Part shown: positions 50,226 through 60,129 of the stretch, piece by piece
Position numbering within the stretch: position 1 is the first letter of the stretch
Layout: each line of letters starts with the position of its first letter
NCBI RefSeq assembly: GCF_020080835.1
Contig: NC_058163.1
Location: 20,983,904-21,047,903, forward strand
DNA from: Cotesia glomerata
Taxonomy: Eukaryota > Arthropoda > Insecta > Hymenoptera > Braconidae
Length of the DNA: 64,000 bases
Direction: 5' to 3'
Made by a program: the position numbers and the translations under genes
Notes under the pieces: generated by a model
Seen by the model: only the letters and a program-made list of their open reading frames with translations
The model's database searches: none
What the model was told of the DNA's origin: nothing

Positions 50226-51694
50226 GTGATATTTTAAAAATAAATAACTAAACAAACAGAAAAAAAATCACAATAAGACATAAAAAAAAAAAAAAAAAAA
50301 TCACAAAATACGTTTTCAACTACGAGTCTTTGTTAAAATTAGTGGATAAATCATGTGAAGCGGTTTTTGTACTCATGTTCTACGTTAATTTTTTTTAGAT
50401 AGGTTTTTTTTTGTATGTACTCCACTTCCAAACTTTTTTTGAATGTTTTAAGGATCTATCTCCATTGATAATTAGTTGTGAGCCGTAGTTAAGTATATCA
50501 AACAAAAAAAAAAAATTAAAAATTAAAAAAAAAATTTCAACATATTAAAAAATACTCATATTATATAAATATATAAATATACATTGATAGAGATGAAAAG
50601 CAAATAAATAATAATTATTATTAAAAGTAAAGTTATTATTAATTAAAAAATAAAATATAAACGTTAAAGGCAAATCCAATAGATAAAAAATAAACAAACC
50701 TTGTAATAATATACTGTTTGAATAACGTTTTAATTTTTATTTAATGTGCAAATGTTATTTGTTATAAACTGTCACTAATTAGACGTGTAATCCTGTCGGC
50801 AGCGTGACAAAAATCCTCAAAGTAATTCACCCTGGTATTAAATGCGTATAATTAAATTATTATAGGAAGTAAAAATTTTTTTTTTGAGGAGGTTCGTTAG
50901 TTTTTTTTCATTTTTAATTTTGATTAATTATTTCGTCAATAAATTTTTTTACTCGTTTATTTTTATTGAGATTATTTAGCGATTTAGTTTAAAAATTTTT
51001 AATATTATAAAATATTAACAAAAAATAAATAATAATAATTAAAAAATATTAAAGGTTTAAAAATAATAAAATTAAGATGAAATATTAAGTAATTTAAATG
51101 AATAAAATTTATTTATAATTTTTTTACTGATTTAATAATTTGTATAATTTATAAATAATACAATTAAGTGACTAATGATAATTATTATTATAAAAACTAA
51201 TAAATATTTCAATAATAATAATAATAATAAAACAATACCAAAATCCATAAAATAAAATTTTAAATTTTTGTAACTAACGATTCTCCTTAAGTGTTGAAAA
51301 AAAGGACGATTGGAAAGATTTTAATGGAGGTAAGATTTTAATAAGAAGGTAAAAAAAAAAATAAACAATTTTGTTAGAATTGTTTTTTAAAAACAAGTCC
51401 GAAATGCACACTGCCGCAGTAGCATAATATCTTTCTTGATGTTATTTATTATATTTATTAAAATTATAGTTACTGTTGCACAGCCACTGAAGTTTAGTAT
51501 GAAAATAATAATAAAAAAAAAATAAATAAATAAAAGAAGGATGAAAAAAGTAAAAGTTGGTCCAGTGAATAAGGAACTTTAATAATAATAAATTCAATGT
51601 TATAATTAGTCTCCCATTACACGACTTTGCTGACTCTAATACTTGAGTTCTAACATAATAGCAATTATAATTATAATTACAATTACAATAATTG

Positions 51695-51736
<42 letters not shown>

Positions 51737-52549
51737 TTAATAATAAAGTAATAATGCGTAAGATTATAAAAAATACTAGACATAATAATTAATAACAATA
51801 AATTATAATTGTGTGTTTCACTGTAATATATGATATTTTAAATAGACAAAAAAACGCGTCTTATGATCCATACTTTTAGTCTTAACGAGCTCTCTCTTGT
51901 TTTTTTATTTTATTATTAGTAGCAGTAGTTTTAAGTATAAATATTCGATTAAATTATAATAATAATTATAATAATAATAATAATAATGAATGATAAAAAA
52001 GCAATTTCGATTAACTATAAAATACACTTAGAAACCTTTTTACGACTTTTACCTTCACATCACACTTTGTTTAATCACATTGTAGTGGTTGTAGAGGTCA
52101 AATGCGGTTGTATTGATAATGACAAATGTCTTTCATCCTCCTCAAGGTATCAACCAATGTGAATGATGATACTGAAATTAATGATATAAATTTTTTTTTA
52201 ATTAAAATTATTTTAACAATTTTCTTAATAAATTAAATGACGCTGAATGGAACTGACTACTATAATTTGTAACTAATTCTTATAAGAATTTGTTACAATT
52301 AAAAAAATGCTTTAAAAAATTATCACTCATAAAAATACTAAAAAATGATCACTATTAAAATCTAAATTTAAAATTAAAAAATATAAATATCAATTAACTT
52401 ACTACTTTACTGCTTTTCTCTAATCCCTCGTACGACATTCCATTCATCGACCTCAATTACAATTTTATAGGCCACGTTGGCCGAATATCTTCTGGGCAGG
52501 TATCCGACCGGTATGAAAAATAATGAATAAATAGTAGTATCCCGAGAAA
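50226..52549. other. Cka 3' flank
   Basis: AT-rich with several AATAAA-like hexamers (for example 50603-50608). It likely includes the Cka 3' UTR, but the end is not determined. An (AAT)n tract lies at 51692-51735. No coding signal is seen. Confidence 0.5.
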
Positions 52550-53440
52550 AAATATTTATATATAACTATATATATTTATATATAAATTGGTTATATATGA
52601 AAAATGGCCAAATATAATCATATCTAATCATATATAATTATATATAACAATATTTAATTATATATTTATTACATCTAATTAATTATTGGGTTAATTTTAT
52701 GGATATAGTATTTAATATGGTCCTACGCAATTCTCTGTAACCAATTATAATGCAAAAAAAAATATCTAGCTATAATTTTACGGCTATAACACCAGCGGTC
52801 ACCCATCCAACTATTAACCCTGCTCAATGCTGCTTAACTTTAGTGATCTCCGTGCGTCTTAAAGTTTCTGTCTGCTGTGCTGCTGTCTTAGATGACAATG
52901 ATTCTATGATTTACATAATGTATCATATGAGTTTATCATAAATATAACATAAAAATTGATTTTATAATATATTTGGATAGTCATAATTCATAATTTATTT
53001 ATTTGACCGAATCTCATTATAATATAACACTTATTTAAATAATAAAATAAATAATGATTTTACTATTAGGTAGTAGCAGAGCAGACCAAAACATCTCATA
53101 GGAAATGTAACAAATTTTGTACTTCAGAATTATTTAAACGTAATTATAAACATCATTTTACACTTTTCGTGATTACCAAAAAAAAATTTTTATATATATT
53201 AATTATATATAAGCATGTATAATTATATATACTTATATATAATTATATATGGGATTATATATAATCTTGGATGGCTGTATATTGCTCCATATATAGTCAT
53301 TTATAATTATATATGATTATATATGACCTCATATACAATTCCATATATAATCATGTATGATTATATATAACTATATATAATTATATATGGAACTATATAT
53401 AATTTTGCTTGGCTGTATATTGTTCCATATATAGTCATAT
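52550..53440. repeat. Degenerate ATATAATTATATAT low-complexity DNA
   Basis: Two blocks (52555-52680 and 53190-53440) of short, variably spaced TATATAATTATATA-like words, separated by ordinary AT-rich DNA. The right block runs directly into the repeat fragment at 53441. Confidence 0.7.
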
Positions 53441-53545
53441 ATAATTTAATTATCTATCGAAGAGCGAAGCGTTTTTTTTTTTCAAAATTTTATCACATAC
53501 ATGAGAAAAACACGTTTGAAAATCAACTATAAACCGCTCTTAATG
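53441..53545. repeat. Inverted copy of the 5296-5403 repeat
   Basis: Matches the reverse complement of 5296-5403: TTATCTATCGAAGAGCGAAG, then AAATTTTATCACATACATGA, then AATCAACTATAAACCGCTCT. Only one arm of the 22-bp palindrome is present. It forms the left flank of the tRNA-derived element. Confidence 0.8.
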
Positions 53546-53570
53546 ACAAATTTAGCTATGAATTATGGCT

Positions 53571-53814
53571 CTTTACCGTAAGATGGACGGTGGTGTTTAT
53601 TATTCGGTAGGTCTTATTAGGTGACTGAATGGTAGTTATGGACAATGTCTCGGATAGCTTAACTTGTAGAGCCTTTGGCGCGTAACCAAACGATCCGGGT
53701 TCGAATCCCGGTCTGGACTGTCTGAATTATTTTTTCGGTTACCGAAAAATTCCTACTGAGTAAGGTCCTCCCTCCCCCCTTTATCCTTTATTTCCCCAGT
53801 TCCCAAATTTGTCT
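53571..53814 (+). mobile_element. tRNA-derived SINE-like element with 31-bp flanking direct repeat
   Basis: A 244-bp body bounded by identical 31-bp direct repeats (53540-53570 and 53815-53845). The inside has a tRNA-like domain (53648-53719), then CTGTCTGAATTATTTTTTCG and TTACCGAAAAATT, which recur in reverse at about 905-965. This fits a SINE inserted by target-primed reverse transcription, but the 75 bp before the tRNA part and the very long duplication are unusual. Confidence 0.65.
53648..53719 (+). tRNA. Degenerate tRNA-Thr(CGT)-like domain, probably part of a SINE
   Basis: The cloverleaf can be drawn: D stem GCTT/GAGC, anticodon stem TTTGG/CCAAA perfect, T arm CCGGG-TTCGAAT-CCCGG perfect with an intact B box. 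The anticodon would be CGT. Against a functional gene: two mismatches at the acceptor tip and G instead of T at position 33. Most likely a pol III promoter head. Confidence 0.45.
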
Positions 53815-53924
53815 TTAATGACAAATTTAGCTATGAATTATGGCTATAATAAACAATAAATATTTACTGTTTAAAATTTTTTTACTTAATGATTAATTAA
53901 CTTTGGATTTTCCATTGAATGGCC

Positions 53925-54325
53925 AAGGCTAGGTTACCCAATTCTGGCTCAAGTGTGGGTTGCCATTCAACGGCCATGGCTAAGCTTCCCAGCTTTGGCC
54001 CAAGGCTGGGGTTCTTTTGCCTCGGCCATTCTATGGCGAACCAGTCTTGGCTCAGGCTTGGGTAATCATTGATTTGGCCAAGGTATAGTTGCCCAGTCTT
54101 GGCCCAAGGCTGGGTTCTTTTTCCTCGGCCATTCTATGGCGAACCAGTTTTGGCCCAACGCTCGGTTCTCATGCCTCGGCCATTCTATGGTGAACCAGTG
54201 TTGGCCCAGGCTCGGATAATCATTGGGCCAGCCAAGGCTGATTACCCAGTCGTGACCCAAGCATGGGCCAATATCGGTGCGCCAAGCTTGGTTGCCCAGT
54301 ACTGGGCCAGGCAAGGCACCGTCAT
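53925..54325. repeat. GC-rich 51-bp minisatellite
   Basis: About eight imperfect units. In the minus-strand frame they read LGQHWFTIEWPRHENRA, LGQNWFAIEWPRKKNPA and LGQDWATIPWPNQ, a 17-residue (51-bp) period. The plus strand is also open for part of the array. GC content is far above its surroundings. An open frame is expected when a multiple-of-three unit lacks a stop, so coding is not claimed. Confidence 0.8.
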
Positions 54326-54329
54326 TCAA

Positions 54330-55250
54330 TTATGGCAGTTCCTAGATGGGTACTCACAACTTAAGCCACGAATAACTCTTGAAGGAATGATTTTATCGAA
54401 AAATTATAAGAAAGCTTTTTTGTAAAGCATTCAATTTCCTATCAGAATACACATCGATAATAGTCGTAGTGGCATTTTTTTCGGTGGAAACAAAATTAAT
54501 AACAAAAAGTTGCAAATTCCCATGTTATTTAAATGGGAAATGTAACTCGATTGGGGCAAGGTTTAATTTGGGAATTAAGAGCTTATTCATATAGGATATT
54601 ATTTTTTAGGTCAAGAACTGAAAATCCAGGGGGCGTCAGCGAAAAAAAAATCAACTTGGTACATAACGGACACCCTAATAAATATAGACTAGCAAATTTA
54701 GAAACCCGTGATTTTAGACATTTGTAAATTTTTATTTATATAAATTCATAAATTCAAATAAAAATACAATTAAATATATAATTGCTTGCAATTTACGAGC
54801 TAATAAAAAATTAAAACAAAACTTCTATAATGCTCGAGAGCACTCGACTACAGCCCTTCGATGTTTACGGGTCGGTTTTAAAACAAGAGTGACAATTTTA
54901 AAAAAGTGAGTGTCGTATTTATCACAGTTAGCTACTCATGGAGGTTTGTGAACTATTTTTTAAAGTGAATTATTCTTTCAATTTTGTTTAAATTGATGCT
55001 TATAAAGCTTATAAAGATTTTCCTTTTATTGATTTCTTTATTTACAGATGTCGAAATTTTAATTTTTCTATTTTACCATAAAATTTTCAATCGTCACGAA
55101 CCAATGACGCGCACTGTAAGTTTCACGTTAGAGTAATTCAAATTTTAACATGCGATCTCACAAAGCTTTTGACACCCCCCCCCTGCCCCTTGTCACATAA
55201 TGTCACATTCTGGTGATACCCTCTCTCCCCCCCTTTAAGGTGTGACGTAA
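54330..55250. other. Gene-poor stretch
   Basis: No recognisable gene. A 64-codon open frame at 54533-54727 has no family features. Near 55165-55250 are C-rich runs and GGTGTGACGTAATTTATGGA (55239-55258), the end sequence of a GGGGTCATCC-type element. Confidence 0.45.
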
Positions 55251-55251
55251 T

Positions 55252-55521
55252 TTATGGATGACCCCTAACCAGACTCCAAGACGCTAGGAACCGCATTGGA
55301 GCATGTCCCGGCTGCGTGCACTTATTCATATTCACGATAATAAATTTTTGATCATTGATGATCGTCAGCTGGCTTTGAAACCTAATTGTCAACGCTCGAT
55401 TTAATTCACATCTCCATATTTGGGTACCGAACTGATAAAATTGCATCCCGACTGTTAAGTTTTCAATTTCATAAGGGAACCAGCGGTCTTCCCTTATAAA
55501 CATATTTGTTATAGAATCCAT
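55252..55521 (-). CDS. Unrecognised 89-residue open frame with TATA box
   Basis: Reads MDSITNMFIREDRWFPYEIE and continues to a C-terminus ending SLVRGHP. I recognise no family. It has no signal peptide and no clear repeat; Trp, Phe and Tyr are frequent. For a gene: TATAAAAG at 55589-55582 lies about 60 bp before the ATG, followed by TTAGT initiator-like words, and the codons are not low-complexity. Against: it is short, intronless and isolated. Its last codons run into GGGGTCATCCATAAATTACG, the end of a repeat. It could be a real small gene, an exon, or a relic. Confidence 0.3.
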   Translation of the reverse strand: MDSITNMFIREDRWFPYEIENLTVGMQFYQFGTQIWRCELNRALTIRFQSQLTIINDQKFIIVNMNKCTQPGHAPMRFLASWSLVRGHP

Positions 55522-55581
55522 ATTACTAACTTCCTAACTGTAAGGACTAACTAAAACTAACTGTAATTAACTTTGACTGTG

Positions 55582-55589
55582 CTTTTATA
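55582..55589 (-). promoter_or_regulatory. Possible TATA box
   Basis: TATAAAAG on the minus strand, correctly oriented for the open frame ending at 55252. Chance occurrence in AT-rich DNA is possible. Confidence 0.3.
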
Positions 55590-55838
55590 TTCTTTCAATA
55601 ACTGGAAGAGGGGTAATATATTTTCCGCAAGAAAATTCTCAGAAGAAATTAAATGAGAATTAAAATTATTGGCTTAAAATTATTAAATACTGACCGCAGA
55701 TGATCAGCCAAGTAATAAACCACACATAGTTACGAATATTATAAAATATAATTCCCTTCGTTGGAAGAATAGAATTAAATAAAAATATTTTTTCGAATTT
55801 CAGTAAATCTGGTAAGGCACAATTTTACTGTGGTGTAC

Positions 55839-55975
55839 TTAAGGCTAGTGTTTCAATCCGGGATTAAATTTTATCCAAGATATGATGATTATTGTCAGAA
55901 TATCTATGTACAAAAATATATAGATATTTTGTCATTGAATAAAATTTAATCCCGGATTGAAAAACTGGCCCTTAA
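55839..55975. mobile_element. TTAA-flanked 137-bp MITE
   Basis: TTAA at 55839-55842 and 55972-55975. Inverted ends GGCTAGTGTTTCAATCCGGG and the complement of AATCCCGGATTGAAAAACTGG-like sequence, with arms continuing ATTAAATTTTAT. piggyBac-type flank, no coding. Confidence 0.8.
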
Positions 55976-56139
55976 AAATTGAAAACATTGAAACTACCAG
56001 ACAGCTAAATTTTTTACTGTTTTTTCAACAAAAGCATTATTTAAAAAAAAGTCCAGCTATATTATTCAAAATTTTTTCTTGTGAAATAAAAAAAGACTTG
56101 TTTGCATGTTCATGAAATTTAAAAAAATTTTACAAGTTG

Positions 56140-57190
56140 TCAGAGATGCCTGCTGACTTCTCTGAGCTGACTTCTCAGTCTCTGAGCTGACTTCTCAGTC
56201 ATTAGCCATGACTGAAGGAAATAAGAATCAACGAGTAAGGTAAGTATTGGGCACGTAAAATGATAAGAGTAAAATGAACCATTTTTTATATAAATCACAG
56301 TTGTATGTATAATTATCAGTTTGAATCTCCTCGTAAGTTTTCTTGAAATGTTTGAGACAGCTGATATGTGACCACCTCTGACAGCTTTCACATGAAACCC
56401 AATTAAAATTTTTTCTAAATATAGACTTGAGTAAAAAAAAATTTTAATTCATGCTTTACCTGATTTCCTTCGTCAAAATAAATATAAAAAACTGAACAAT
56501 ATAAATATTTAATGAACAAATGAAAAAAATAGAGATCTGAAAAAAATTATCTTCAGATTTTTAAAAAATGAAAACAAAAAACTTTTTTTTTTGTTTCTCA
56601 TCATTTTTTATTTTAATATTCCTGACCAAAATTTTCAAAAAAATCAAAAAATAAGGATATTCAAGAAATAAATAAGAAAATAAAAAATCTGAGATAAATC
56701 ATCTTTAGATTCTTGAAAAATGAAAACATGACATTTTTTTGATTTTGATTATTTTTTACTTTGATATCCGGCACCAAAATTTTCAAAAACATCAAAAATT
56801 AAGGATATCTAACGATCCAACTAACAGATTTAAAATAAAAAAAATATCACCCTTAGATTTTTCAAAGACGAAAAGTCGACTTTTTTTTTTAATAATAATA
56901 ATAATAATTTTACTCGCAGATATACGTCCCAGAATGCCCTAAGCCAAAATTCAAAAAACTAACTGAAATCACCTTTTTAGAATCTAAAAATAAATTAAAT
57001 TTGAAAATTTCATATTTATGAAACGATAGGAAACACGGTGAGAGTTTCCCAAAATTTAATTTTTAATTTAAAAAATTTTTTATTAGCAAAAAAAAAATTT
57101 CGTTTATTGTCACCTGTAGATAAGTCAACGACAAACCATTTCTAATTTAGTAAACTTGAAAAACTTAATTTCGCTTGTAGATCCACTGAT
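56140..57190. other. Gene-poor stretch with diverged tandem units
   Basis: A short GCTGACTTCTC tandem lies at 56150-56200. At about 56540-56900 three diverged units of roughly 150 bp share AGATTTTTNAAAAATGAAAA and CAAAATTTTCAAAAACATCA. No gene is seen. Confidence 0.5.
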
Positions 57191-57199
57191 TCGGTAGAG

Positions 57200-57244
57200 T
57201 CTGGCGCCGATTCCGTTGTAAACGGAGCGCCAGATATCCCTATC
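57200..57244. repeat. TCTGGCGCC hairpin, copy 1
   Basis: TCTGGCGC pairs with GCGCCAGA, with GTTGTAAACGG in the loop side. It is preceded by ATCCACTGATTCGGTAGAG. The same arrangement with a slightly longer loop lies at 61340-61385. Confidence 0.7.
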
Positions 57245-57829
57245 CGAAATTTTATTTTGTCTGCCATCCGCTAACTTCAGGGTCATACCTGTTTAGTGTC
57301 TAAAGACAAGCTGATAGAATCATTGACAGGTAAAATCAGATCATCATCTCTCTTTCCCCCTAAAAATAAAAAAAAATATAAATTACCAGAAATAAAAAAA
57401 AATAGTTATATAAATATACTTACAATATTTAATAACTACAATATTAACAGGAGCTATACAAGTAACAATATTATTGTTATTCATATTTATTAACAAAATA
57501 TTTCAGAAACGTCAAACTTGAGACTTGGACTGGAAGTGTGACAACGAAAGCATAAAAAAAATCTGCTTACGTTTTGATTTCTCTTCACGTATCCATTGTA
57601 ATACTTATTTAAAACTTGACATTAAAATACATATTATAAATACCTATGCTGTACCTTTATTTACATGTATTTTCCACTAAGTAAATACACAAGTTTAACA
57701 AAGACAGACTCAATTTTCAACTTCCCGCTAAGAAAATCGAAAATTTTCGAAAAATCGGGAAGTTATTGGTTTTACCCTGTTTTGTAAAAATCGAGGTTTC
57801 AACAGATCTCGACGTTTTGAAGCCCTAAG

Positions 57830-58365
57830 GGGGCGTCCATTAATTACGTGAGGTGTTTTAGGGGGGGAGTGGATCATGCTAAATCTTACCAAATCTCACT
57901 TAGGGGGAAGGGGGGGATCTTAACAAATATCACGTAATTTTTTCTCTAGCAGAAAACAGTGTAAAATTGCGTGAAAAAGTATTTCTATATTAAAATATGG
58001 CCAAATTTGACACAATAGTGATTGTCGTATTCGTCTGAACCCTGCAGAGCAGCAAAGTAGCGCTCGATTGTTTAATTTGATTATTGATCGATAGGATTCA
58101 CTAATTTTTTAGGTATAGATTTCTTTAGAAATCTATCGGTGGTAGCCGGTCTCATGTCGTAATTTTAATACAATTTTGTCATAATATGTTTATTTATCTT
58201 CAATTTAAACTATTGTTACAGCCAAAACATAAATTTTGAACGATCTCGCGTGAGATTAGGGGAGGGGGGAGGGAGTTGAGGAAAATCTTACGAAATCTCA
58301 TCAAGAGGGGAGGGGGGGGGTTAAAAAATTCTCAAAAATGCCTCACGTAATTTATGGACGCCCCC
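57830..58365. mobile_element. GGGGGCGTCC-ended MITE, nested
   Basis: 536 bp. GGGGGCGTCCATTAATTACG at the left and CGTAATTTATGGACGCCCCC at the right, flanked by TAA (57827-57829 and 58366-58368). The uninterrupted equivalent in the 23441 copy reads CCTAGGAAGCTTTCCTGAC, confirming insertion. GGGGGGAG-rich runs follow each end. A similar end lies at 55239-55266. Confidence 0.8.
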
Positions 58366-58403
58366 TAAGAAGCTTTCCTGACTATTTTTACGGTGATTTC
58401 CGT

Positions 58404-58404
<1 letters not shown>

Positions 58405-58459
<55 letters not shown>
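58405..58459. repeat. (GT)n microsatellite
   Basis: Over 25 GT dinucleotides in a row. The 23441 copy has a much shorter GT run at the same place (about 23590-23605), so the tract expanded in this copy. Confidence 0.9.
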
Positions 58460-58462
<3 letters not shown>

Positions 58463-59127
58463 CCTCTTATAACTTCTGAACGGCTTGATCGATTTGATCA
58501 CGGTTGGTGTCATTCGAAAGGTCTTCGCCAAATTTAGATTTCCTGTAAGTTGGAACCAGTTCGGGCCAGTAGATTTCGAGAAATTGCAAAAAAAGTTGTT
58601 TTTTTTTCATTTTTTTTAAATATCTCCGAATTGGCTGAACCGATCGAGCTCAAAAACTAATCAGCTCTTCGCAAATTTTTGTAATAACTCCAAAATATTT
58701 CATCAGATCAATTTTTTTGTTCTATATTATTTATAGAGCTCAAAAAACTACATCGATCGCCGTCAACCACGTGAAAATCGGTTGATTCATTCAAAAGTTA
58801 TAGCAGTTTGAAAATTAAAAAAATCGTGTTTCATCGAACTTTGATAGGATTTTTGAGCTCAAAGAGCTCAAAATCATAGGAAAGCTATCTCTTCGAGTTC
58901 GAAGAGCTCAAAATAACACATAAATTGTATTTTTGAGCTCAAAGAGCTCAAAAACGTCATAAGTGCAATTTTAAGCGCCTAGATATGGAATTAGCGGGAA
59001 GTTGGCGAGGTGGCCTTCAGGGTCAACCGTTTTCCTAATTTTTTTTTACTTTTTTCCCGGTCAGTAAGCGCGCCATCTTTATTTTTAACCAAAGAATCAC
59101 ACTATATATTTTTTATATTTAAAATTA

Positions 59128-59695
59128 GGGTTGCGGTCAACCAGTCAGATTGACAGCATTCCGAATTATCAAAACTTTAGAAAATTAAAAATTCCGCTAC
59201 ATTCAAAGTTTATAAAATACATTAACTTAAATATAATACCAGCCGAAAAACAATTTTGCAAATTATAAAATACCGAGCTATCGAATATAGGTAAACATAA
59301 ATCTTATATTCCTCAAGAGTTAAAATTGATTTAATTTCGAAAAAAGTTCGTTCCGACGTATATTCATCCGAATACTCATCCATACGAATAATGATTCGGC
59401 CGAAAATTACTCATCCAAATAACTATATATTTACATTTTTCGGCTAAATGAGTGTTCCTCTGTTCATTCATTTTGGCGTAAAAATTTTCGTTATGTTTTT
59501 TAATTTATTGAGACTTTGTGACTTTGAAAGATTCTATTAATATAATTTTAGTTTTTTCATTATTCAAGTTTATATTTTTCGAAATTTTAAAATTTGTAAA
59601 ATTAATTATTTTAAATTATATTTTATATTTACTTTCTAAGTTCTAGAAATTTATTAATTCGGAATGTTGTCAATCTGACTAGTTGACTGCAACCC
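59128..59695. mobile_element. hAT-like MITE with 8-bp target duplication
   Basis: 568 bp with inverted ends GGGTTGCGGTCAACCAGTCA / TGACTAGTTGACTGCAACCC, flanked by identical 8-bp TAAAATTA (59120-59127 and 59696-59703). The empty site is visible in the original Mvd promoter near 4205-4225. The 8-bp duplication points to a hAT transposase. Confidence 0.85.
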
Positions 59696-59881
59696 TAAAA
59701 TTAATATAAAAAACTCAAGAAACTATATCAATAATTAAATTAAAAAAAAAACTATTCGACAAACGGAGTTTTTATTTTATTTATCAGTAAATAACGTGCT
59801 CGTAATGATAACAAATATACATATATAATATATGTAAGTTATTCACATGTATATTGAATCGTTAAATGTAAGTGTAAGCCC

Positions 59882-60129
59882 CTGTTGAAATAATTCCATA
59901 GATTCCAATAAAAAATAACTTTATTGGGGTCTAATGTGCTTTTGTCGCTGCAAATCTATATACAGATCCATACAAATTTTCAAAGGAAAAAAACGGAAAG
60001 TTTAATGGAATTTATGTCTCAAGAATTTCTATCTGGATTTTAATGGAATTTGTATGCCTAGAGAATTTCTATCTGGATTTACCAAGATGTACTAGAGCAA
60101 GTGGGTTCTATTAGAAAATCCAATAACAT
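59882..60129. other. Junction region before the satellite
   Basis: Contains a short direct repeat: GAATTTCTATCTGGATTT at about 60023 and 60063. No gene is seen. Confidence 0.5.

Larger units (their letters stand above)
57719..59045. mobile_element. AACTTCCCGC-ended repeat, copy 2, interrupted
   Basis: Begins AACTTCCCGCTAAGAAAATC, with the complement TAGCGGGAAGTT at 58992-59003 and the shared tail GGCCTTCAGGGTCAACCG. It corresponds to 23441-24240 and carries a GGGGGCGTCC element at 57830-58365 and a GT microsatellite. Several GAGCTC-AAAGAGCTC words occur near the right end. Inserted in the Mvd partial copy. Confidence 0.72.
57287..59881 (-). pseudogene. Inverted partial copy of the Mvd promoter and exons 1-2
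   Basis: The minus strand matches 4035-4724. Copy exon 1 is 57484-57424 (61 nt, as in the gene) and copy exon 2 is 57359-57289 (71 nt, as in the gene), with splice sites kept. Changes seen by eye: one Ala-to-Val codon in exon 1, and two silent changes in exon 2. Similarity stops just after the exon 2 donor and again about 220 bp before the Arp3 ATG equivalent. The rest of Mvd is absent, so it cannot make the enzyme. Two insertions split its promoter part: 57711-59050 and 59128-59695. This is a recent DNA-level duplication because the intron and promoter are copied. Confidence 0.88.

Noticed and set aside
52750..52941. 63-codon frame with several cysteines
   Set aside because: Short, in AT-rich noncoding DNA, no signal peptide or known motif.
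53648..53719. Functional nuclear tRNA-Thr gene
   Set aside because: Acceptor-tip mismatches, G at position 33, and placement inside a flank-duplicated repeat favour a SINE head; kept only as a low-confidence tRNA-like domain.
54533..54727. 64-codon frame after the minisatellite
   Set aside because: No homology signal by eye, no promoter or splice support.
57296..57493. 65-codon plus-strand frame
   Set aside because: It is the antisense of the partial Mvd copy; the meaningful strand is minus.
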